Positions 52,734 through 62,354 of a stretch of DNA of 64,000 bases are shown here, piece after piece (position 1 is the stretch's first letter; every line of letters begins with the position of its first letter). Source of the DNA: Flectonema sp. DT1601. Its lineage: Eukaryota > Euglenozoa > Diplonemea > Diplonemida > Diplonemidae. Position numbers and translations under genes: made by a program. Under the pieces are notes generated by a model, which did no database searches, had not been told where the DNA came from, and saw only the letters and a list, made by a program, of their open reading frames with translations. Location of the stretch: the NCBI GenBank assembly GCA_964019425.1, contig OZ025816.1, positions 806,001 through 870,000 on the forward strand, given 5' to 3'.

Positions 52734-52947
52734 GCTTTACAACGACCTCTGTTATTTGAGATGTGTAAAATTATGTTCGATGGTTGAAATAAGGCTATTT
52801 GATTGCTAAGATTTTCTTCTATTTATTTATCATACTTAACAGGTACAGAACCTGATATGTTGCTGTGAAGTAACGTTGGATTAAATAACTAATAAGCTCG
52901 CCATAAAAAGATCATTATATTATAGTATTTTATAGACAAATACAGTA

Positions 52948-54016
52948 ATGGATACGGCAAGCGATACAATGTCTGTCGGAGAAGACATTGTAGATGGTGA
53001 AGGCTGCTTTGATCGAAACGTTGCGGTAGTTGAAGCATTGAGGAATGGGGTTTGTGACACTATCAGGTTTGTTTCTTTTGATTCACTTCTCTTATTGAAA
53101 TCCCTACTTGTAATTTAATCACATTAATTACTTTAGGTTAGATGGAACTGTCCTCTGTAGTGTTGATGATGACTCTTTGGAAGAGATAACAAAATCATTA
53201 GCTGCAAACAATTCGGTCACTTCTTTAGATTTGTCACTTAACAAAATAACCGACGTTGGTGTTAATCACCTCTCTAGATACCTAAGAACTAGTACAATGA
53301 TTCAAAATGTGTGTCTTGATAACAATAATATTACTTTAGCTGGTATTGAGACGTTAGCTGATGCCCTAGCTGGCAACAGAAGCATTGAGAGATTAGACTT
53401 ATCAAGTAACAATTTAGGAGATGAAGGTGCACTGGCATTAGCGAGAATGCTCGCTTTGGAACTGCCGCTTCAGATATTACACGTGAGGTTCAATGAGATT
53501 GGTGACTTGGGGATGCAGGCACTCTGTCATTCACTAATGTGGAATACAACATTAACATCATTATATGTTTCTGGTAACTGTGTTACAGATTCGAGTATCG
53601 ATGCTATTGTTGCTTTGGTTGAGTCGAATACAAATTTAACTGAGCTCGGCCTCGCTAACAACGAATTCACCCTCGCTGGCCTGGAGCGAATCTCAACTTC
53701 AATAATCCGCTCTACTACTAGTTTGCAAACAGTTCTTCTCAGTCATACTGGAAAGCGTTATCTTCCGAAAGCTCTGCAGAAAGTTCTCACAGACAATAAA
53801 AACTTTGCTGAAATGGCGGAAGTTACACCCGACATGGGATGGATAGAACGATGTCATGAGGATGAGAAACAGATTCTGTTTCGAGAAATATCTTCCTTGA
53901 GAGGAAAAATTGATGATCTCGAGACTGCTAGACGGCAGCAGTCTCAACCACAGCAAAATGATCATAGAGAACCCAATACTCAATATCCTATTGCAGAACC
54001 AATTGATTTAGTTTAA
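52948..54016 (+). CDS. RI-type leucine-rich-repeat protein, split by one intron
   Basis: Exons 52948-53066 and 53137-54016 give 332 residues. ATG 52948 lies two bases after acceptor AG 52944-52945. Exon 1 encodes an acidic N-terminus (MDTASDTMSVGEDIVDGEG). From residue about 35 onward there are seven or so 28-residue repeats of the ribonuclease-inhibitor class: SVTSLDLSLNKITDVGVNHL, NVCLDNNNITLAGIETLADA, SIERLDLSSNNLGDEGALAL, LTSLYVSGNCVTDSSIDAI. A C-terminal coiled coil (KQILFREISSLRGKIDDLE) and Gln-rich tail follow. RI-type LRRs are protein-binding horseshoes, common in cilium and cytoskeleton proteins; partner unknown. Confidence 0.85.
53067..53136 (+). other. cis-spliced GT-AG intron, 70 nt
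   Basis: Donor ATCAG|GTTTGT, acceptor TTACTTTAG|GTTAG. Phase 2: AG from exon 1 and G from exon 2 make Arg. The intron carries in-frame stops (TAATTTAATC). Removal joins VCDTIR to LDGTVLCSVDDDSLEEITKS, giving the canonical lead-in to the first LRR. No ATG exists at the head of the exon 2 frame, so the upstream exon is needed. Confidence 0.88.
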
Positions 54017-54195
54017 TTAACTGTGATAGGTTCGTTCAACCGCAAGAAAGCTTTTCCTTTTTTACATTATAAAATATTTCCGTTTCTTGTAACCTCTTAA
54101 TCTAACACACTAAACAGCTATTAGAAGGGTTTCCACCTTTTTATTAATTCCTGATTTGCAGTAAGAAATGTTATTTAATTTTTCTCTTATCAGGA

Positions 54196-54201
54196 ATGTA
54201 A
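54196..54201 (+). promoter_or_regulatory. start-stop upstream ORF overlapping the Myb-like start
   Basis: ATGTAATG: an ATG followed directly by TAA, whose last A is the first base of the real start at 54201. It lies three bases after acceptor AG 54192-54193. Minimal ORFs of this kind stall or recycle ribosomes in other eukaryotes; effect here is inferred. Confidence 0.4.
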
Positions 54202-54659
54202 TGAACGATTTAGACAGTCGTTTAATTAAATTAGCAGCAACACTTCCGGGACAGTGGCAAACGATTTCTGATGTCTTAGGGATACCAGTAAATGAAGCTA
54301 TTGGAAGACACAAAATAGTTAATCAAAATAGATATTCATTTTACGATACGATCAAACAAAAACCGTCACTCAAACCTACATTCTTAGAAGAGCGACAGCG
54401 CAAAGCATCACAACAGCTTTTGTTATTCGCGACTTGTCTTAGTTGTGTGAGGAAGGAAGATGTGGTTCTTCCTGACGATGTGTTTAATTTAATTGTAGAA
54501 TTCCTTATTGTCCCTTTAGTTGATTTAAACTGGATGGTTGATCGTCACACTCATTCAGTTGAGTCGTTCCCGTTTCAAGTTTGTCCTTCAGAAATGAATA
54601 AACGCAAGCGATCGGTAAAAAAACGCAAGCGACGTAGAGGAATTATGCAAGACTACTGA
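54201..54659 (+). CDS. small Myb/SANT-like protein
   Basis: A 152-residue protein from ATG 54201, or 163 if ATG 54168 is used. Two acceptors compete: TTTGCAG (AG 54160-54161) and the stronger TTTTTCTCTTATCAG (AG 54192-54193). The segment LAATLPGQWQTISDVLGIPVNEAIGRH has the Trp and helix-turn-helix spacing of a Myb/SANT repeat, recalling CDC5-like proteins, but only one repeat is visible. A second helical part (LPDDVFNLIVEFLIVPLV) and a basic tail (NKRKRSVKKRKRRRG) suggest a nuclear protein. With the second acceptor the first ATG (54196) is followed at once by TAA and overlaps the real start by two bases. Family call is tentative. Confidence 0.6.
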   Translation: MNDLDSRLIKLAATLPGQWQTISDVLGIPVNEAIGRHKIVNQNRYSFYDTIKQKPSLKPTFLEERQRKASQQLLLFATCLSCVRKEDVVLPDDVFNLIVEFLIVPLVDLNWMVDRHTHSVESFPFQVCPSEMNKRKRSVKKRKRRRGIMQDY

Positions 54660-54813
54660 CAGAGAGAGGAAGGAGGGAAAGGGGAAAAAAAAAAAAAAAA
54701 AAAAAACGATTCCTAATTTCCATTCAACTGAGTGAGCAAACAGGTGTACTTCAATGTTATTGTATTTTCGTTTTTTCTCAGAAGAAAAAAATTAATAAAT
54801 TGGCAAATAAACA

Positions 54814-55989
54814 ATGTCGAAGATACCGCCTCCACGCATAGAAGGGAGCGCTAAGTTGGCACCAGTTTTAAAAAAGCCATCTCCGATAGTTGTATTGCCT
54901 TCTCAATTCGACTTTCATGATATGGCACCTGAAGATCGATTCAAGGCTGACAAAGTACCTCCATGTAGAGCCCAGTCATGGCCTTGGAATACGGGACTAG
55001 TCTCTGAAAGAGATCCGTTAGTAACTGGTACGTTTATGCTGACGGGAGTTAATTATTCGAAGTATGAAAATATTAAAGGAGTTCGTAGAGTTCTTCATAA
55101 GTTTCACAATGCTGTGATTTCCGATATTATATCTGAGGCTGGGAGTGGAATAAGACCAGAAGATGTAATGATAAGAGTGACTCCAGGATCTATTGATAAT
55201 GTTCTACTTCACTACTACACTACAAATGATGGATCTGTCCCTCTAAGAGACCCATCGTTAGTTGACGCAGAATGGAAAATGAAAGTTGACTACGCCATCA
55301 GATGCCGAGATGTAAATCGCCAACAGCAAGCCGCGATGGCTCTTTATTCAGCTCTGAATTCTCCTTACAATATGGCACATAAGACTGCTTCCTGTTATGT
55401 GAAATATCTATCTCCACAAACTCCTGTTGGAGGTGTTCGCATTCAAGTAACACCTGATAATAAAGATTTTAATAAGAATGCAATGATGATGATGCAGCAA
55501 CAGCAACAGCAGCAAAATATTTCTGATAGGCCGAGACTTGCATCGCCACCCAGAAGACAGGAGGCGCTTCCTCCGCAAGTGATTATGCCTCCGCAAGCGA
55601 CTATGCCTCCGCAAGCGACTATGCCTCCGCAAGCGACTATGCCTCAGAGGCAAATTAAAAGACCAATAACACCTCCTCCATTACCAAGTAACTCGGAATC
55701 GAATGTTGTGTTTTCTCAAGAATCTCGAATGACATCTCCAGCTCGGGATAGAAGTAAAGAATTCTGTCCTCATGATTTTGGAAAGCTCTCATCTGTTGAT
55801 GCGAATTCCATTAGAAGATCAACACCAATATCACCAGCTGGTCATTCGAGTAGTACTTTATCACCGAGAACTGAAATATCTGTGATGAGAACCATAAAGA
55901 AGGATATGGAACTTGAAAAGCTAACTCACGAAATTCAGAGAGAACGCCGAACACTTCAGAGATCTCTCCACCGCGCGAGCCTTGGATAG
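54814..55989 (+). CDS. hypothetical protein with folded N-terminus and Ser-Pro/Gln-rich tail
   Basis: A 391-residue protein not matched to a family. ATG 54814 follows CGTTTTTTCTCAG (AG 54780-54781). Residues 40-215 look globular (VSERDPLVTGTFMLTGVNY, KFHNAVISDIISEAG, ASCYVKYLSPQTPVGG), after which the chain is low-complexity: a CAG/CAA-coded Gln tract near residues 228-236 and four MPPQ-type hexapeptides (MPPQAT three times) coded by an 18-base tandem repeat at 55570-55641. SP motifs follow, then a C-terminal coiled coil (MELEKLTHEIQRERRTLQR). The layout, folded head plus SP-rich disordered part plus coil, resembles the products at 37153 and 60306. Cytoskeletal role possible, not shown. Confidence 0.75.
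   Translation: MSKIPPPRIEGSAKLAPVLKKPSPIVVLPSQFDFHDMAPEDRFKADKVPPCRAQSWPWNTGLVSERDPLVTGTFMLTGVNYSKYENIKGVRRVLHKFHNAVISDIISEAGSGIRPEDVMIRVTPGSIDNVLLHYYTTNDGSVPLRDPSLVDAEWKMKVDYAIRCRDVNRQQQAAMALYSALNSPYNMAHKTASCYVKYLSPQTPVGGVRIQVTPDNKDFNKNAMMMMQQQQQQQNISDRPRLASPPRRQEALPPQVIMPPQATMPPQATMPPQATMPQRQIKRPITPPPLPSNSESNVVFSQESRMTSPARDRSKEFCPHDFGKLSSVDANSIRRSTPISPAGHSSSTLSPRTEISVMRTIKKDMELEKLTHEIQRERRTLQRSLHRASLG
55570..55641 (+). repeat. 18-base coding minisatellite, four units
   Basis: CCTCCGCAAGYGAYTATG repeated four times; the first unit has two differences, the other three are identical. Each unit encodes PPQ-A/V-T/I-M. Perfect identity of three units points to recent expansion. Confidence 0.9.
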
Positions 55990-58900
55990 AATTATGGCAC
56001 CCGTATTTCAGGGAATTGTGCAGATGTGGGTGATTTCCACGTTTATTTCGTCGGAACATCAGTATACTTCCTCCTCTCCCCTTTTTTTATCCAAGTCCCT
56101 TTTTCTTTTTGCGCTAAATTAGAAATCGGATTTCGTGCTTCCTAAATAATCAAAACAATTAAAAATTTCAAAATGAGTAGTTGAATTGTATTTATGAGAA
56201 TCTTCTGACTGGTTTTTATCTGCCCTCCCAAGGGAATTAACTTCTTCCAGGTTGAGTTTGGTGCTGCCTTTGGAAACTGCTTTAGAAGAGTTATTTATTT
56301 CCCCTCTTAATTTCATTTTATTTTCACTTTTCACTACTTATACTTATCAGCTACTTTGTTATAAAAAAAAAAAAACACAAAGTAAACTATTGGTGAGCGA
56401 CGTATACAGCACATCCCAGGACAGATTATTCAACAACAGTTAGAACTCTACCGACCTGTCGGTATGATGCATGCTTGCAATTAATTCAGGCGTAGTTGCG
56501 CGTTAAAATCCCTTTTTCTTTTTACTTGTGAATCAGTTTTTTTCGTTTTTTTTTTATTTTTATTTCTCTCTCTTTCCTTTCAGACTCGGGTTCGAAAATG
56601 CTTTTTTTTTTTGTTTTTTTGTTTTCAACCTGTTAGTCTCTGGGCAAGGTGGACACTGAATATTGATCCTTCCAGCTGAAGCTATAAAAACACAATCTCT
56701 GTTATTGAGTACTCTACTGGTGCAATCCCCCGCAGTCATCAGTTCTTGTTATCAGGACTTGTTTAGCTACTTTTTATATGCCCAGCATGCATCGAACACC
56801 ACCATTTACTATCTGCTCAATAATGTGGTGACACATATAGCTAATGGATTGCAAGCAATGCTCAACACCTGATTGCAAGCACTTTCGGTGACGTGATGTC
56901 GCGCAGCTGCATTCGATTCTTTGTTTGTCTTCTTTTTTTTTTGTGTTAAAACTTACAGAGATAACTGCGATAACAATTTCACTAATCTAATCTTATTTAA
57001 AAATTTTTTTTTTTTTTTTTTCCTTTGCCTTTCTTCTTCACGCAGTAATTGTGTTTCTCTTTTGTTGTAATTTGTGAATTCTTTTCCCCCTGAGCTCTCT
57101 TTATTCTTTCTTTCTTTATTGTTTAGGCTACTATCTCAAAATTCGCTTGTGTGTGTGTTTTTTTTCCCCCCTCACTTTTATTGCTAACGTAAATAGTGCA
57201 TTCTTTTTCATTGATTTCTTTCTCTTTTTTTTTGTTGTCGTTGAATGACTTACAGGTTCTAGTATTGGAACGATTTAGTCTTAGGAATCTAAGTTAACCT
57301 TGATTACTGGAGAAGAAAATATGTTGTAGTTGGTGTGCTACATTACAGGTCCTTTCGACCGCCTGTGAAATGTTTTTTTTAAATTTCTTTTTTTAAAAAA
57401 ATCTCCCTCTCTTACTCAATCAAAACCCTTCTAATAACGTTGGGGAAAAAAAGAAGTGTAGACAATTGCGAAAGAACTTTAAAAAAAAAAAAAAAAAAAG
57501 CAACCACAGCAGTCACTCATTTCTTTCTTGCGCATCGCTCTTAGTTTAGTGAGAATCTTTCTTTTTTAACAATTCCTTTTATTATATCGATTAAAGTCGG
57601 AGAAGTTATTCAAATTAAGAGCTGTTTTAGTTCATTATAATTATTGAACTTTTTTAATCACGTTGACGGCTTGCCTTCCATCCCTTCCTTGGAAGTCAGT
57701 AGTTGTGAATAGCAAAATAAAAGTTCTAATTGAAATGCCTGAACATTGCAACCAACTTATTGTTTTTTATTTTATTTATTCTTTTTTTAAATTAAAAAGT
57801 CGGACTCCCTTGTTAGTCAATATACAGGGATAAACATAAACCGATTTTTTTTTTTTTTAAATTATTTTTTTTAAAAAAAAAAAAAAAAAAACTGAAAAAT
57901 CCTTTGTATGAGATAAAAGAATGTCAGCAGTGCATGTAGTCCCTTGATTCTCACGGACTGACAGGATTGCAGTTTGCACTTATAAAACTGATACTTTTCT
58001 CGTATTGAAGTAGCAGATCCCGTCTTGTGAATCGAAACGAAACTATTTTTCAACTCATAAAAGTAAGGAATCTTGAGAGTATGCTTCCCAAGATATTTCC
58101 TTTTGTGTGGTTTTCTTTTTTTCTTAGCTCTTATTTTTGATGGAATATATGTCAATTCATAAGTAGCTAGTTAATCAGAAAAAACAATTGTTTTTTGAAC
58201 TATGCCTGGATACAAAAACCGGGGGAAACTCTGGTGGGAATCGGGGCTGAGCAGTACATTAAATTGACTTGAATATAACTAAAAAAACAAAAAAGTGTGA
58301 AAATTATTTTGAAATGCCGATTCGACCGGCAGGGTAAATCGAACAATTTTATTTTTATTTTTATATTTTCTTTTGAATGTGCGTGTAGCGGTGCTTTAGT
58401 TGGCCTTGTAAAAGAACCATACTTAATGAGTCTATTAGACTCTTTATAGAAAATCTTTTTTTTATTAAATTCTTGGCTTAAGGGAAAAAAAATTCAAAAG
58501 ACGATCAGTAGTAGTAATGTTAGCAGGTATGCAAGATTGCAACAACCCGCTCAAAAAAGATACCTTTTTTTTTTTTTTTTTTTGAAATAAAAAATCTTTT
58601 ATTGTTTACCTTATTTTAAAATACAGCGAAAACCGAAAGTTTTTTTTTTTTTTTTTAATTTTTTTTCCTCATCGTTCGTTGCTTATAGGATGATATCTGA
58701 TGAGCGAGCCTTGCTTACCGAAAGTATATTTTGACTTACCAGTGGTGGCTAGCCCAAGGGATGAAGAGGAATTCCTTCCCCCTGAATACAATTTTTTTAG
58801 ACTAATTTCCTTTTGTATATTTCCCTTTATGTAGTGTACCCAAATAGTTGATCTGCTTGCGTTGGTGTTGCTTAATCGCTGTAATCAGCATCAACCATGA

Positions 58901-59160
58901 GATTGTCCTGTTGTACTGTATCCATTGTTTTTATTGTTAGATTTCATCCACTCCCATACCCCGTCGTTTTTAGTTGTATTTTGTGTTTTCAAAATGAGTG
59001 AATTAACTTAAAGTAAATAACGAATAGTGATTGTCCTACATCTTTATTTACCTCTTTACAGATACAATGCTAATAATATAATACACCAAACAACAATTAA
59101 TTAATAGCTGACTACGGTAAACCACTTAAGTAAGTACTACTACATGAATTGTGATGACCG
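55990..59160 (+). other. 3.2-kb spacer with one old repeat
   Basis: No supportable gene. It has an old family A copy at 56627-56770, T and A runs (57005-57023, 57481-57499, 57875-57893, 58566-58584), and many small AT-rich stretches. The final 120 bases hold the acceptor TTTACCTCTTTACAG (AG 59060-59061) for the LRR gene. Confidence 0.6.
56627..56770 (+). repeat. family A repeat, old partial copy
   Basis: AACCTGTTAGTCTCTGGGCAAGG, TTCCAGCTGAAGCTATAAAAAC, ACAATCTCTGTTATTG, GCAGTCATCAGTT. It shares the AGCTGAAGCTATAAAA and ACACAATCTC variants with the old copy at 29442, against AATACTATGAAACTACAATC in young copies. Left-truncated. Confidence 0.65.
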
Positions 59161-60189
59161 ATGGAAATAAACAACTGGTTATCTAGAAAAGGAATAAAGT
59201 GCAATGAATCAGCATTAGATCTTAAACGAGAATGTTTTTACCGACCTGCATATATGAAATATACTTCATCTGAGAGATGGGAGTCACTTCGAAGATTGGT
59301 TTTCCATACTGGTGAAGGGAAAAAAGAAAATACTTTAACTGCTGTGACTTCGGCGCTAACAACAATACCAGAGAGCAACAATAGTAATGAAGTAATAGAA
59401 ACTTCGGAAGAGTTATTAGTGAAGGCGTTGGCTAATACTTTTTATACCTCTAGAGAACCACCGAGTACTCTAAATTCTAAAATAGAACAAGCGGGTGATG
59501 AAGTTCTAGCTCTCTATTGTGCTATGTACTATCAACAAGCATTGTCATGTTACTACGGTAGAGAATTAGTTTCAGAACTGAAGAGGAGAGATGCATATAA
59601 CTCTAACCTGCTTGTGTCTGATGACGACTGTGGGATGAGTTCTGACAGACAAAATATTAAACTGCTTGGAATTACATCAAAAAATCATCGAAATCGATTT
59701 ACATACAATAAGAGTATTATCACTTTATCTTGTCTTTCTGAATTGTCGAAAACATCTGTGGATACTGCAAGGCTTATCCGACTTGTTGATATGTCCTTAG
59801 AAGTGTTCCCTTCTGTATTGATATCGTCGTCTTCTCTCAACTCTTTACATCTGTTAGATTTGTCTCATAATGGTATTTGTTATGTTCCAATTCTGTCTGC
59901 TCCTTTTTTAAAGCATTTACTGCTTCATCAAAATAACATATCGTCGCTGTCATCTATTATTAATTTGAAGTTCATCCCTTCATTGCGTACGGTCACGTTG
60001 TTTTGTAATCCGATTGAGTCCCCCGTTGATATTATTGATGTTGCTCGTGTTCGCCGATTAAACTATAAAACTCTTATTCTTTCATTATTACCTAAATTAA
60101 AAAGATTAGACAGAGTCGTCCTTAGCGATAACGACTTTCATTTTCTGACAACTCGAAAAGTTAGAACGCTACTTGCTTCTGTGAAGTAA
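59161..60189 (+). CDS. leucine-rich-repeat (SDS22-like) protein
   Basis: A 342-residue protein. Residues 1-195 are not recognised. Residues about 200-320 form SDS22-type LRRs: LIRLVDMSLEVFP, LHLLDLSHNGICYVP, LKHLLLHQNNISSLSSI, LRTVTLFCNPIES, closed by the LRRcap-like SLLPKLKRLD. Such LRRs are frequent in axonemal and phosphatase-regulator proteins. ATGs at 59144 and 59154 lie just upstream in the two other frames and start short ORFs. The acceptor AG 59060-59061 is 100 bases away, with a 5-codon uORF at 59066. The stop TAA (60187-60189) lies inside the perfect donor GTAAGTAAGT, and a 104-nt intron would fuse this frame to the next gene. Confidence 0.8.
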   Translation: MEINNWLSRKGIKCNESALDLKRECFYRPAYMKYTSSERWESLRRLVFHTGEGKKENTLTAVTSALTTIPESNNSNEVIETSEELLVKALANTFYTSREPPSTLNSKIEQAGDEVLALYCAMYYQQALSCYYGRELVSELKRRDAYNSNLLVSDDDCGMSSDRQNIKLLGITSKNHRNRFTYNKSIITLSCLSELSKTSVDTARLIRLVDMSLEVFPSVLISSSSLNSLHLLDLSHNGICYVPILSAPFLKHLLLHQNNISSLSSIINLKFIPSLRTVTLFCNPIESPVDIIDVARVRRLNYKTLILSLLPKLKRLDRVVLSDNDFHFLTTRKVRTLLASVK

Positions 60190-60289
60190 GTAAGTTGAGA
60201 CATCTTTTTTCAAGGCATGTCCCCAACTAGTGAAATGTATTTTAAAGACTAACGGGGTTCTTACTAATATTAATTGTATTTGCTTACAG
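60186..60289 (+). other. candidate cis-intron joining the LRR and EF-hand genes
   Basis: Donor GTGAA|GTAAGTAAGT, branch-like TTACTAAT (60261-60268), acceptor TTTGCTTACAG ending 60289. Splicing gives AAG (Lys) across the junction, then Glu-Val-Phe-Tyr-Lys before the Met of the next frame, with no stop, for a 754-residue product. The same AG would equally serve as a trans-splice acceptor for the downstream gene, 17 bases before its ATG. Both readings fit the sequence. Confidence 0.5.
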
Positions 60290-60305
60290 GGAAGTATTTT
60301 ATAAA

Positions 60306-61529
60306 ATGTCGTATGATGGACATTCACAGATTCCATTAAAGGAAATGGGATATTCTGAGTACAGAAGGGACTCACAGTTATCGAGAGCTCCGATATCTGA
60401 GATGTACGGTCATCAGGCACATGGAGGAGTCGCTGCAGGGTCTAGCTATCGGCCGCCTTCTCCAGGAAGAGTATCAACGTATCCACGAGGAAGTAGTCCA
60501 ACTAATCAGATTTCAAGGGCACCTTCAGCAAGGATTCCAGTTACTCATGTTGTTACAATGAGTCCAAGAAAGTCTTCTCCTTCTGCTCTACCTGCAGCAC
60601 CTCCTGTTGCCGCAGCCTCACAACTTGAATTACCAATCCACTCTGGAGGAGGTTACCATTCTGTAATAAATTCTAACATCAGACAGTCTTCTCCTGTAAG
60701 AAGATCTCCATCTCCGAGTTTGAGAGATTTACAAGCTCCAGAAAGAAGAGATCAATATAAAGTAATAAGGGAAGAATTCCCATCAGCACCACCATCAGTT
60801 GGTATTCAATCTGGTATATTACAACCACCAGACGCTGTTGATGTTTCTGCGTGGAGACTTCGATTGAATCAAATGACTGCTGAGGAACTTCGACACTTAA
60901 TAATTCAACAGTATGATAGGAATTCATCAGGGTCTATTGATTTTTGTGATTTCTTATCATTGTGGTTTAGTCAACAAACGTTTCAGATAAGAAGATCATC
61001 AGCTATTGCAACAGAACTTGGTAAAGAAACAGAACCACTTGAAGTACTTCCCAAACACATATACAGAATAAGAGAAGTCTTCAATGAGTACGAAGAATCA
61101 TACTTAGCTGGAATCCGTTATGGTTTAATCAGCGCTATGCTAAAAGATTTAATGTACGATCAAGATCATGAAGTTCAACATTACTACGGAATGTCAACAG
61201 ATGATATGGTTGCTTTAATAGAAGAATTAGCACATCACAGACAAAGTCGTTCCAGCGGTAATAAAGAACCCCGTTATGACTTTGCTTATATCCTCCAACT
61301 TCTTTTCAAGTACATTTCTGACACTGAAGAAGTAGCTCTATTCTATGATGAAGGTTGTAAAGTCTTTCAGTCTTTAAGAACTAAGGAGTATGGAGAGCAA
61401 CCAATTTATCAAAATTCAACAATCAGTACTAAATTATTAGTAAAAGTTTTAGCTGCTCCGCCTTCATTCAAAAAGATGGACATGACATACGATGACCGCG
61501 GCTACGAAGAATCTCTGACGCTACCATAA
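60306..61529 (+). CDS. EF-hand protein with Ser-Pro-rich N-terminus
   Basis: A 407-residue protein with ATG 60306, 17 bases after AG 60288-60289. Residues 1-150 are disordered and rich in SP and PS motifs (YRPPSPGRVS, RRSPSPSLRD). From about residue 175 the chain is helical with one clear EF-hand loop, DRNSSGSIDFCD (residues about 203-214): Asp1, Asn3, Ser5, Ser7, Asp9 and Asp12 are in place, with Asp instead of the usual Glu at position 12, which often weakens Ca2+ affinity. Helical C-terminal part (EVQHYYGMSTDDMVALIEEL) may hold degenerate hands. A Ca2+-responsive structural protein is inferred. It could be the C-terminal half of the LRR gene upstream if the intron between them is real. Confidence 0.8.
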   Translation: MSYDGHSQIPLKEMGYSEYRRDSQLSRAPISEMYGHQAHGGVAAGSSYRPPSPGRVSTYPRGSSPTNQISRAPSARIPVTHVVTMSPRKSSPSALPAAPPVAAASQLELPIHSGGGYHSVINSNIRQSSPVRRSPSPSLRDLQAPERRDQYKVIREEFPSAPPSVGIQSGILQPPDAVDVSAWRLRLNQMTAEELRHLIIQQYDRNSSGSIDFCDFLSLWFSQQTFQIRRSSAIATELGKETEPLEVLPKHIYRIREVFNEYEESYLAGIRYGLISAMLKDLMYDQDHEVQHYYGMSTDDMVALIEELAHHRQSRSSGNKEPRYDFAYILQLLFKYISDTEEVALFYDEGCKVFQSLRTKEYGEQPIYQNSTISTKLLVKVLAAPPSFKKMDMTYDDRGYEESLTLP

Positions 61530-62354
61530 AACTGATATTGTTATGTGAAAAACTTCTATTTATGATTAGTTGATCTGTCTTTCAAGAAGATACACGAAGG
61601 GCATATTAAAGGTATTGTATCTTGATATCATTGCTAGGGCTAGACGCTCTTCAATGTCTGCTGATCGGGTACACGACTTGTGTTTTAGATCGTCTCAACT
61701 GGTTAAAAGGCTGATTTTATTGATCAGTTACGCGCTGGGGTTGTAACCAGGTAATTGGTTTAGAACTGAATAGCAATCCTCTCTTATGTCTTGCTTGTTT
61801 TAATTATTGCTGCTGCCAAGAACATATAATCAGCATCAAACAACGATGACCTTAGAGAGGTTGGTTGCGTCACCTCATATATCCAATTGTTTTTTTTCCA
61901 CTCCCCATTGTTGTAGCTAAAGAAAAAAAAAAAGAAAAAAAAAGAAATCGTATAATAAATAGAAAAGAAAACACTACGTCATCATTTCTGTTGATAAAGT
62001 CTAGATTTAGGGGAATTGTATCCCTTCCCAATCCCTAATAGTGCACCCTCCCCTTCTTAGATATATGTACCGTAATTGCATTCCTATTTGGCTTCCTTTT
62101 TTTCTTCTCTCAACTCTAATAGACCTGCTAGAGAATTGTTCATTTGTTGGTTGTTATTATTTTATTCTATTCTTTTATTTCTCTCAGTACAAAAAAGAAA
62201 TTTAAAAAAAAAAAAAAAAAAAAAAAACATCCTTCGAAGGAATACATCGATACAGACACTGTTTAGTAGTTTTGTTTGGTTTTTGTGGTTCAAAAAAAAC
62301 TAATAAAATTGTTGTTCTTCTTTCTTATCACTCAACACAGCAGGTATATTTCGG
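61530..62354 (+). other. spacer without recognised features
   Basis: About 825 bases. A runs at 61919-61946 and 62203-62227. Acceptors TTATCACTCAACACAG (AG 62339-62340) and CAG (62342-62343) lie 12-15 bases before the next ATG. Nothing else seen. Confidence 0.6.

Larger units (their letters stand above)
44245..52947 (+). other. 8.7-kb gene-free island of dispersed repeats
   Basis: No convincing gene on either strand. It holds two young and two partial family A copies, two family B copies, two family C copies, three family D copies, an rDNA fragment and a GC-richer possible Pol III unit, each listed separately. Remaining stretches (44245-45316, 47004-47636, 50000-50795, 52290-52559) are AT-rich and featureless to me. 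Open frames at 49211-49594 (127 codons) and 50358-50597 match nothing I know and are probably chance or decayed. Confidence 0.7.

Noticed and set aside
54162-54193. GTAAGA...ATCAG as a 33-nt cis-intron
   Set aside because: Too short compared with the supported introns (62-98 nt) and no upstream coding exon with an ATG exists; two alternative trans acceptors explain both AGs.
59130-59186. GTAAGTAC...ATCTAG as an intron at the start of the LRR gene
   Set aside because: The upstream frame that would join in phase has a TAA at 59098 and no ATG after it, so there is no coding first exon.
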